NCBI GenBank assembly: GCA_029938635.1
Contig: JAOZUQ010000002.1
Span: 1-64,000 of the forward strand
Length of the DNA stretch: 64,000 nt
Source: Candidatus Aminicenantota bacterium
GTDB lineage: Bacteria; Acidobacteriota; Aminicenantia; UBA2199
Direction: 5' to 3'
Shown: positions 26,889-33,894 of the stretch, piece by piece
Position numbering within the stretch: the stretch's first letter is position 1
How the letters are laid out: each line of letters begins with the position of its first letter
Translations under genes and position numbers: made by a program
Notes under the pieces: model-generated
Database searches by the model: none
What the model was told of the DNA's origin: nothing
Seen by the model: only the letters and a program-made list of their open reading frames with translations

Positions 26889-28067
26889 GTGAAAAAAATG
26901 TGTAAATATTATTTTAACTCAAAAAGAAAGGCTCTCCCGTCATGGAATGAAAAAGAATTTGATTTTCTTAAAAACAACGATATGATAGATTTCCACAGAT
27001 CATTATCCGGCTATAAACCAACTCCGTTTATTGAACTGACAAACACTTCAAATGATCTCGGAGTAAGGAAAATATTAGCAAAAGATGAATCAGGCAGATT
27101 CGGCATCAAGGCATTCAAAGCTCTTGGTGCAAGTTATGCGATCTTCAGAGTTCTTAAAAAGATCTGGGAAGAAAAATACGGGACAGGATTCGATTTCCAA
27201 AGCTTCAGGGATGAAGAGAAATTGGACAAGTTGGGGAAATTCACTTTCTGTGCCGCATCAGATGGCAATCACGGAAAAGCTGTCGCATGGACAGCAAAGA
27301 TGCTCGGCCACAATTCTGTTATTTTTATGCCTTCGGAAACTGTCAAATCAAGGATCAGGAATATTGAAGCTGAAAACGGAAAAGTTGTTATCGTGGACGG
27401 GACTTATGATGATTGCGTGAAAGTTGCTTCAGCGGAAGCTAAAAAGAACGGTTGGTTTGAGATCGCAGATACAGCATATCCGGGATATACCGATATCCCA
27501 TCATGGGTTCTGAACGGATATTCAACACTATTCAGGGAAATGGAAGAAAAAATTTCTGAATATAATATCGGGAAGAACGATTTTATTTTCCTTCAGGCCG
27601 GGGCCGGTGCATTTGCTGCTTCAGGTGCTTCCTGGCTTACAAAACAATTAGGGGCGGACAGGCCGAAGATAGTTATAGTTGAACCATTAGAAGCCTCATG
27701 CTATCTGGAATCGATCATAGAGGGGAAAGCTGTAGCAACAAAAGGGAAAATGAAAACCATCATGGCAGGGCTTAATTGCGGAGTACCTTCGACCCTGGCA
27801 TGGCCCATACTGAAAGATTCTGCAGATCTCTTTATTTCAATCCCTGACAAACATGCGAAGGATGCAATGAGATTGTATGCCTCTGAAGGAATTGTATCAG
27901 GAGAGTCCGGAGCTTCAGGCCTTGCAGGACTGATAGCATTGATGACCGACAAAGATCTTGAACCTGCAAAATCAAAGATAGAAATCGGGAAAGATTCAAA
28001 AGTGATCCTCGTCAACACCGAAGGGGACACCGACCCCGAAAACTACAAAAATATTATCAGTTCTTAA
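26889..28067 (+). CDS. dpaL: Diaminopropionate ammonia-lyase
   Basis: PLP fold-type II enzyme splitting 2,3-diaminopropionate to pyruvate and two ammonia (YgeX/DpaL family). The 392 residues carry the family pattern: KDESGRFGIKAFKALGASYA with the PLP lysine near residue 74, CAASDGNHGKAVAW (~120), LQAGAGAFAASGA for the phosphate-binding glycines (~240) and SGESGASGLAG near the C-terminus. The start is GTG at 26889, or ATG at 26898; neither has a Shine-Dalgarno sequence. In enterics the gene belongs to the anaerobic purine-degradation locus. Here it is separated from the rest of that locus by a minus-strand operon. Confidence 0.9.
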   Translation: MKKMCKYYFNSKRKALPSWNEKEFDFLKNNDMIDFHRSLSGYKPTPFIELTNTSNDLGVRKILAKDESGRFGIKAFKALGASYAIFRVLKKIWEEKYGTGFDFQSFRDEEKLDKLGKFTFCAASDGNHGKAVAWTAKMLGHNSVIFMPSETVKSRIRNIEAENGKVVIVDGTYDDCVKVASAEAKKNGWFEIADTAYPGYTDIPSWVLNGYSTLFREMEEKISEYNIGKNDFIFLQAGAGAFAASGASWLTKQLGADRPKIVIVEPLEASCYLESIIEGKAVATKGKMKTIMAGLNCGVPSTLAWPILKDSADLFISIPDKHAKDAMRLYASEGIVSGESGASGLAGLIALMTDKDLEPAKSKIEIGKDSKVILVNTEGDTDPENYKNIISS

Positions 28068-28093
28068 CATTAAATAATTTATAATAAATATAC

Positions 28094-28236
28094 TGGGGAC
28101 GGTCCTTTAATTTTTTAATTTTTTCCATAGCACGTAAATATATTCATACCCCATCCATTTTTGTTAACAAAAATGGAACCGTCCCCAGGAAATATTACAG
28201 GCTCATTAAAAAAATTAAAAGACCGTCCCCAAAAAA
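28094..28236. repeat. MITE/REPIN-like element with GGGGACGGTC termini
   Basis: The dpaL-PAP2 gap consists of this element. TGGGGACGGTC plus an A/T tract (28094-28124) is inverted as the same sequence at about 28204-28231. A perfect 22-nt palindrome CCATTTTTGTTAACAAAAATGG lies at 28155-28176. The segment ACCGTCCCC...TTACAGGCTCATT (from 28178) is repeated directly from 28222 with few changes, the second copy overlapping the last codons of the PAP2 gene. Confidence 0.65.
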
Positions 28237-28239
28237 ATG

Positions 28240-28974
28240 TTACAAGCTCATTTCAATGAATGCCAGGATGAATGCGAGGCAGAGCAGGATTATCACAAAG
28301 TTTCTGGAATTATGGATCCCGTACTTTTTGCTATATTTTTCAGCCAGTAAAGCAGATAAGGGAAAGAAAAGAAATGCGACTGCAACCCCCCCCATCACAT
28401 CACTTGGGAAATGGGCCTGAAGCGCGATCCTGGAATAAGCAACCATAATTCCCGTGAAAAGAATAAGTCCTTTGTATAAATTAAGGGATCTGACATTATT
28501 CATGGAAAGCGAAACAAAAGGGATAACCAGCCCCATTATTTTTGCAGTATGCCCGGAAGGAAATGAGAGAGTTCGATGTGTTTTTATACTTTCGATAGCA
28601 CCTGCCAATTCTACAACTGGCCTTTCACGCCCTATGATCAGTTTTAGTACATCACCCATTATTCCTGCAATGAACAGAGAAAAAGCAACAACCAAGAAAA
28701 ACTTTACATTTTCCCCTTTCTCATCTTTTTCTCCCGTATGGAAATAAACCAGGACCGAACAGATAATAATTGAAAAGGGTATCCCTGCATCAGTAAGAAA
28801 TTTCAGGAAACTGAGAAGAACTTCTTTATGATAAATCGGATTATGAAAAATGAGAATACTCTTATCCAATCCTGGTACAAACCAGAACACAAAAGCAATA
28901 GCAAAAAATACAAACGAAAATTGTAAGCCCGGTATAATATTCCGGCCCGGGCTTTTCCGGCCTTCAGCGATCAC
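28240..28974 (-). CDS. PAP2-family membrane phosphatase
   Basis: Integral membrane phosphatase (244 residues) of the PAP2/undecaprenyl-pyrophosphate phosphatase type, acting on a lipid phosphate. The three catalytic motifs are present: KLIIGRERP (motif 1), FPSGHT (motif 2) and SRIALQAHFPSDVMGG (motif 3). Five or six hydrophobic segments surround them. It starts with GTG overlapping the upstream gene's TGA (GTGA), so it is coupled to the TPM protein. Its last codons overlap a repeat element. It could recycle lipid carrier for envelope synthesis, but the exact substrate is unknown. Confidence 0.85.
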   Translation of the reverse strand: MIAEGRKSPGRNIIPGLQFSFVFFAIAFVFWFVPGLDKSILIFHNPIYHKEVLLSFLKFLTDAGIPFSIIICSVLVYFHTGEKDEKGENVKFFLVVAFSLFIAGIMGDVLKLIIGRERPVVELAGAIESIKTHRTLSFPSGHTAKIMGLVIPFVSLSMNNVRSLNLYKGLILFTGIMVAYSRIALQAHFPSDVMGGVAVAFLFFPLSALLAEKYSKKYGIHNSRNFVIILLCLAFILAFIEMSL

Positions 28975-29696
28975 CAGCCGCCTGATGCTCCACCACCACC
29001 AAAACTTCCACCACCTCCGGAGAAACCTCCGAATCCGCCGGAAGAACCGCCGCCAAAACCTCCTCCGCCCCAGAATATGGAGCCGCCTTTCCCCTTCGAT
29101 TTTGAAAAAGCGGGAAGTACGAAAAAGAAAAAGATTATTATGAAGATAATAAATGAGACACCCTGGTTCTCATTCTTTTTTTCTTTAAATTTTTTCAAAT
29201 CTTCGGGTGGTATATCGTACTCCTTGGAGATAATGCCGGAAACAGTAGTCAGTCCTCTCAGTATCGCATGATAATACTCCCCTTTTTTAAAACCGGGAAC
29301 AATCAATTTCCTGATTATATAACTGCTCTTAAGATCAGTCAGAGCACCTTCCAGTCCGTACCCTACCTCAAGCCGAAGTTTCCTCTCTTTCATTGAGATA
29401 ATCAGGATGACACCATTGTCAAGCCCTTTCTGCCCTATTTTCCAATCTTCCTGCTCGGTAAGCCTGATTGAATAATCTTCAATTGTATCTCCATTGAGCG
29501 TATCGATGGTAAGGAGAACAACCTGTGCAGAAGTTTTTTTCTCAAGATCCTCAAGCAACCATTCTATATTCTTCTCTTGATCATCATAAAGAATATGCGC
29601 ATAGTCATTCACTCTCCCTTTCAGTTTCGGAAATCCTGCCGGATGGAGAGTATTAACAAAAAAAATAATCAATATTAATAAAATTATTTTCTTCAT
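28971..29696 (-). CDS. Exported TPM-domain protein (YgcG family) with glycine-rich tail
   Basis: A 241-residue protein with a signal peptide (residues 2-19), a TPM/YgcG domain (~24-165; AHILYDDQEKNIEWLLEDLEKKTSAQVVLLTIDTL and GLDNGVILIISMKERKLRLEVGYGLEGALTD), one membrane helix (FIIFIIIFFFFVLPAF, ~190) and a Gly/Ser/Phe-rich tail. This is the classic architecture of TPM proteins paired with LemA. The start at 29696 follows GGAGAGATAAA, 1 nt after the preceding stop, so the 16 extra codons in the ORF track are dropped. TPM domains bind divalent metals, but their role is poorly known. Confidence 0.85.
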   Translation of the reverse strand: MKKIILLILIIFFVNTLHPAGFPKLKGRVNDYAHILYDDQEKNIEWLLEDLEKKTSAQVVLLTIDTLNGDTIEDYSIRLTEQEDWKIGQKGLDNGVILIISMKERKLRLEVGYGLEGALTDLKSSYIIRKLIVPGFKKGEYYHAILRGLTTVSGIISKEYDIPPEDLKKFKEKKNENQGVSFIIFIIIFFFFVLPAFSKSKGKGGSIFWGGGGFGGGSSGGFGGFSGGGGSFGGGGASGGW

Positions 29697-29697
29697 T

Positions 29698-30378
29698 TTA
29701 TCTCTCCAGAACTGAGACGTTATCTTCAAGTTCATTTTCATCATCAGGTTTTATCGGGAACTTATCAGCTTCTGACAAAATGATACCGCATTCCCTGACC
29801 GACTCAACCAAATTCTCCAGTGTTTTCCCTGATCTGATCCCATCGGTAATATGGGAAACTACACCCTCCCACCTATCTTTCGGGATTTTCGCACCAATTC
29901 CTTTGTCAGCAATAAGTTCAACTCTTCTCTCCAGAAATGACAAAAAAATCAGAATTCCGGTCCTGTCACGGGTGTTAAAAATTCCGGACTCCATAAAATA
30001 TCTTACCGCCCTTTCATTAACTTTTCTCGCCATTACAGACCCGGGAACGATCATCCTGTCAATAAATGAAAGATTACCGAGAAGATAGAAGATCGTAATT
30101 ATCAGAAAGGGAAAGATCCCGAAAAAGATAGCAGTATATACCGGAGAATACTCCCAGAACATATTCTTTACAAAAATCTCAATTTTTTCGGGGAATATCA
30201 TTAGAACTCCAAGGGAGAGGAATCCGGCGATCAATGCAAATAAAAGTTCAAATTTTGCATAATCATAACTTTCACGAATAAAAGCTACTTTTATCTCACC
30301 TGAGGTCTCCCCCTCTGCTTCCTTTACAGCTTTTTCGATCTTTTCAAGATCCGAATCAGAAAATTTTAGATTTTTCAT
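29698..30378 (-). CDS. Membrane TPM-domain protein
   Basis: The second TPM-type protein of the operon (226 residues). An N-terminal helical part (KIEKAVKEAEGETSGEIKVAFIRES) is followed by two membrane helices (~45-65 and ~78-100), then the rest of the domain (RTGILIFLSFLERRVELIADKGIGAKIP...W). This split form is typical of the shorter TPM partner found between LemA and the longer YgcG-like protein. It lies 4 nt downstream of lemA. Function is unknown. Confidence 0.8.
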   Translation of the reverse strand: MKNLKFSDSDLEKIEKAVKEAEGETSGEIKVAFIRESYDYAKFELLFALIAGFLSLGVLMIFPEKIEIFVKNMFWEYSPVYTAIFFGIFPFLIITIFYLLGNLSFIDRMIVPGSVMARKVNERAVRYFMESGIFNTRDRTGILIFLSFLERRVELIADKGIGAKIPKDRWEGVVSHITDGIRSGKTLENLVESVRECGIILSEADKFPIKPDDENELEDNVSVLER

Positions 30379-30382
30379 ATTT

Positions 30383-30994
30383 TTAGAACTCTACTTTCGG
30401 TGCTGTCTTTGCCCCCTCATCAGAAAGAAAATATGCTTTTTCTTTAAAGTTCCTGAATGATGCAATGAATGAATTGGGGATAACTTTTATGTATGTATTA
30501 AATTCACGTGCTGCTTCATTGAACCTTCTTCGCTCAACAGCGATCCTGTTCTCCGTACCTTCCAGCTGGTTTTGAAGATTGAGAAAGTTTTCATTAGCTT
30601 TCAGATCCGGATATTTTTCCACAACAACCATCAATCTCTGGAGTGCACTTCCCAAACTACTCTGAGCCTGCTGGAATTTCTGTAAAGCCTGAGGATTGTT
30701 AATTATGTCATCTGAAACATTAATTTGCCCTCCAACCTTGGACCTTGCTTCCGTAACCGCTATGAATGTATCTTTCTCATGCTCGGCATACCCTTTTACT
30801 GTAGCAACAAGGTTAGGTATCAGATCAAATCTCCTTTGATAAACATTCTCAACCTGACTCCATTTCTCTTTTACATTCTCTTCCTTCGCAACCATATTAT
30901 TGTTTACTTTAATACCCCACATTACCAGAATCACTACTATTACCAGAGCAATTATCAGAAATGTACCGCATCCAAGACCTAATTTTTTATTCAT
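30383..30994 (-). CDS. lemA: LemA family protein
   Basis: A 203-residue protein with one N-terminal membrane helix (GCGTFLIIALVIVVILVMWGI, ~8-28) and the LemA helical bundle outside: EENVKEKWSQVENVYQRRFDLIPNLVATVKGYA and LQNQLEGTENRIAVERRRFNEAAREFN are family hallmarks. AAGGAGGAAGA precedes the ATG. It is first in the operon lemA, TPM, TPM, PAP2. LemA/TPM modules occur widely in bacterial envelopes; their biochemical role is unsettled. Confidence 0.93.
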   Translation of the reverse strand: MNKKLGLGCGTFLIIALVIVVILVMWGIKVNNNMVAKEENVKEKWSQVENVYQRRFDLIPNLVATVKGYAEHEKDTFIAVTEARSKVGGQINVSDDIINNPQALQKFQQAQSSLGSALQRLMVVVEKYPDLKANENFLNLQNQLEGTENRIAVERRRFNEAAREFNTYIKVIPNSFIASFRNFKEKAYFLSDEGAKTAPKVEF

Positions 30995-31111
30995 TCTTCC
31001 TCCTTAAGTTTTCAATACCTAGATTTTAGATAATTATCGTAAGTTTGTAAAGACGAGCTAATTGCAATAATAGATTTGTTATGAAGTTTAGCGAAATTTT
31101 TCATGGTAAAG

Positions 31112-31205
31112 CATCTGAGTAAAAAAACCGGAGACGTAGCCACATGCTACATTGAGGATTTTTTTGTGAAGATGTGAAGCCAGGGAGAATTGCAGCAAAC
31201 TGCAA
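31112..31205. repeat. Intergenic palindromic element upstream of the molybdenum hydroxylase
   Basis: The 283-nt gap between lemA and the hydroxylase holds no credible gene. Positions 31112-31174 form a long imperfect palindrome: CATCT...AAAAAAACC...GTAGC/GCTAC...GG-A-TTTTTTT...AGATG. A second hairpin TTGCAG-CAAA-CTGCAA lies at 31190-31205. It may be a transcribed structure, a terminator pair or a repeat. No second copy is seen in this window. Confidence 0.45.
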
Positions 31206-31277
31206 TAGAATTTATTTTTGCAATTGGCTCGATATAAAAACCTGATACGATAATGTATAATTCTTCGGAGTAACAAA

Positions 31278-33833
31278 ATGACAAAATTCAAACTTAACGG
31301 TTCAAATAAAACATTCTCAGGAAATGGGGACCTGACCCTTCTCAATTATTTAAGGGATACGGAAAACATAAAAAGTGTCAGAGACGGATGTTCCGGTCAG
31401 GCTTTCTGTGGAGCATGTATGGTGGAGATGAACGGAAAACCTAAACTCTCCTGTATAACAAGGATGGATAAGATAGAAGGTGCTGAAATTTTTACAATGG
31501 AAGGATTTCCGGAAAGAGTTAAAGAGATCATAGCAAATGCATTCGTCAGGAAGGGAGCAGTTCAATGCGGATTCTGTACAACAGGATTTATAACAAGAAT
31601 TAAGATCCTTCTTGACCATGAACCATCACCATCAAAGGATTTAATTGTAAAATCATTAAGGGGAAATTATTGCAGATGTACGGGTTATAAAAAAATTATT
31701 GATGCATCAACAGAAGCAGTAAAAACCCTTAATAGCGGAGAGGCTGAAGTTATAGAAAAAAGCGGCAGAATCGGCACCAGTTTACCGAAGTATAAAGCTT
31801 ATGAAAAAGCAATAGGGACATCTCCGTATGTTGATGACCTTGACCTCCCGAATTTAGCCTACTCGGCTTTGAGATTCTCTGATCACCCGAGAGCAAAGAT
31901 CATCAGTATCAACACACAAAAAGCTGAAAGCCTGAACGGTGTCATCAGGATAGTCACTTCAACAGATATCCCCGGTAAAAGATATTTCGGACTGATCTAT
32001 AACGACTGGCCTCTCATGATCTCCACAGGCGAAACAACAAGATATATAGGTGATGTAATTGCCGGCGTTGTTGCCGACTCGGAAGATACAGCAAGGGAAG
32101 CTGCAGGACTCATTGATATTGAATATGAAGTATTAGAACCACTGACAGATATGGAAAAGGCGGAAAATAGTGAGATCAAAGTACATCCGGGGGGAAACCT
32201 TCTGGACACATCAATAATAAAAAGAGGAAGTGATGCAGGTGATTTGCTGTTTTCATCGGACTATTTAGTTAAAGGAAGATATGAGACCCAGAGAATAGAG
32301 CATGCATTTCTGGAAACTGAAGCTGCAATTGCAATACTTGCCGGAAATGAAGGACTGGAATTATATTCACAGAGTCAGGGAATATATGAGGACAGGAGAC
32401 AGGTAGCCCGCATTCTCGGAATACCCGAAGAGAAGGTTTCAGTAAAGCTCCTTGCTAATGGAGGAGGTTTCGGTGGAAAAGAAGATATGACAGTTCAGGG
32501 CCATGCTGCACTATTTTCATGGCTGACAAAACTCCCTGTAAAGCTTAAATTCTCAAGGGAAGAGTCGATCCGTATGCACCCTAAAAGACATCCTCTCATT
32601 ATGGATTACGAAGTCGGATGTGATAAAGACGGGAAATTCACTGCACTGAAGGCAAGGATAATCGGAGATACAGGTGCATATGCCTCAGTCGGGACCAAGG
32701 TGCTTGAGAGGGCAGGAGGACATGCTACAGGAGCATACCATTTTCCTTCGGTCGATATTGAATCTAAAACATTATATACAAACAATATACCATCCGGAGC
32801 CATGAGAGGATTCGGAGTTAACCAGGTAACATTCGCTATCGAAAGTTGTATAGATGAGCTTTGTTCAAAGGGCGGCTTTGACAGATGGCAGATAAGATAT
32901 GACAATGCGCTGGTCAAGGGGTCAAAAACAGCTACAGGACAGATCCTCGGAGACGGGGTCGGAGTAAGGGAAACACTTTTATCGGTCAGAGATGATTTTT
33001 ATATGGAAAAGTATGTAGGACTCGCCTGTGGAATAAAAAACTCCGGGATAGGAAACGGAATGATAGATTTCTCAGAAATAAAGATCGAGATCATATCCGA
33101 AAAGAAAGTCAGATTATGTCACGGATGGACTGAGATGGGGCAGGGAGTAGATACTGTTGCAGTTCAGGTCCTCAGCACAGAAACAGGTATTGACCCTGAG
33201 GTAATAGAAGTAAGGGTCAAAACCGAAGATGGTGCTATCGCTGGCATGACAACCTCAAGCCGTGGTACCGTATTGATAGGCAACGGAATAATAGAAGCCT
33301 GCAGGGAACTTAAAAAAGACCTGGAGAAAAATTCTCTCTCCCAACTAAAAGGAAAAACATATAGCGGAAGATGGAGTTTTGAAAACTCTACAAAGCCAGG
33401 TGCCGGTGGCGAAGTGATCACCCACTATTCTTACAGTTATGCAACACAACTTGTCTCTCTGGATGACCACGGCAATATAAAAAAGGTAATAGCGGCTCAT
33501 GATGGAGGGAAAATAATCAACCCGGCTCTTTTTGAAGGCCAGATTGAAGGTGCTGTTCTCATGGGACTTGGATATGCTGTTTCAGAGGAGCTGAAAGTCG
33601 AAAACGGGTATCCTGTCAGCACGAAACTAAAAGATCTGGGCCTTCCAAGGATAGGAGACCTTCCGGAAATAATAGTCAGAGGTGTCGAGGTGGAAGACCC
33701 GATAGGCCCCTATGGGGCAAAAGGGATAGGTGAGATCGGGCTTGTCCCGACAGCTGCAGCTGTAGCAAATGCATTTTGCACATTCAACGGAAAAAGGCAA
33801 AAGAAGCTCCCTTTGATTAAAATTAACAAATAA
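31278..33833 (+). CDS. Xanthine dehydrogenase-family molybdenum hydroxylase (selenium-dependent type)
   Basis: An 851-residue fusion of two [2Fe-2S] domains and a molybdopterin domain. First-cluster cysteines lie in CSGQAFCGAC...LSC (~37-62), second-cluster cysteines in QCGFC and NYCRCTGYKK (~95-135). The Mo domain (~165-851) has GGGFGGKEDM, AMRGFGVNQ and the catalytic glutamate in GEIGLVPTA near the end. There is no FAD domain and no FAD subunit next door. Length and context (SsnA, dihydropyrimidinase) match the selenium-dependent molybdenum hydroxylase family, which hydroxylates purines. GGAG precedes the ATG. No selenocysteine codon is involved; selenium in this family is a cofactor ligand. 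Confidence 0.85.
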   Translation: MTKFKLNGSNKTFSGNGDLTLLNYLRDTENIKSVRDGCSGQAFCGACMVEMNGKPKLSCITRMDKIEGAEIFTMEGFPERVKEIIANAFVRKGAVQCGFCTTGFITRIKILLDHEPSPSKDLIVKSLRGNYCRCTGYKKIIDASTEAVKTLNSGEAEVIEKSGRIGTSLPKYKAYEKAIGTSPYVDDLDLPNLAYSALRFSDHPRAKIISINTQKAESLNGVIRIVTSTDIPGKRYFGLIYNDWPLMISTGETTRYIGDVIAGVVADSEDTAREAAGLIDIEYEVLEPLTDMEKAENSEIKVHPGGNLLDTSIIKRGSDAGDLLFSSDYLVKGRYETQRIEHAFLETEAAIAILAGNEGLELYSQSQGIYEDRRQVARILGIPEEKVSVKLLANGGGFGGKEDMTVQGHAALFSWLTKLPVKLKFSREESIRMHPKRHPLIMDYEVGCDKDGKFTALKARIIGDTGAYASVGTKVLERAGGHATGAYHFPSVDIESKTLYTNNIPSGAMRGFGVNQVTFAIESCIDELCSKGGFDRWQIRYDNALVKGSKTATGQILGDGVGVRETLLSVRDDFYMEKYVGLACGIKNSGIGNGMIDFSEIKIEIISEKKVRLCHGWTEMGQGVDTVAVQVLSTETGIDPEVIEVRVKTEDGAIAGMTTSSRGTVLIGNGIIEACRELKKDLEKNSLSQLKGKTYSGRWSFENSTKPGAGGEVITHYSYSYATQLVSLDDHGNIKKVIAAHDGGKIINPALFEGQIEGAVLMGLGYAVSEELKVENGYPVSTKLKDLGLPRIGDLPEIIVRGVEVEDPIGPYGAKGIGEIGLVPTAAAVANAFCTFNGKRQKKLPLIKINK

Positions 33834-33851
33834 CTCTCTTCCTCATTCATG

Positions 33852-33880
33852 TTCAGATTGTTGAATTATTATGCTATACT
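33852..33880 (+). promoter_or_regulatory. Predicted promoter of the sensor kinase-ssnA unit
   Basis: TTCAGA (33852-33857), a 17-nt spacer and TATACT (33875-33880) with upstream TGC (extended -10). The ATG at 33871 proposed by the ORF track lies inside this box, which supports the downstream start at 33895. Confidence 0.5.
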
Positions 33881-33894
33881 TTGGAGTAATCTTA

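Noticed and set aside
31088-31345. 85-residue ORF on the minus strand
   Set aside because: It overlaps the start of the molybdenum hydroxylase gene and the palindromic element and has no recognisable protein pattern.
31278-33833. Possible selenocysteine in the hydroxylase
   Set aside because: The reading frame has no internal TGA. In this family selenium is bound as a labile cofactor and not inserted as selenocysteine.
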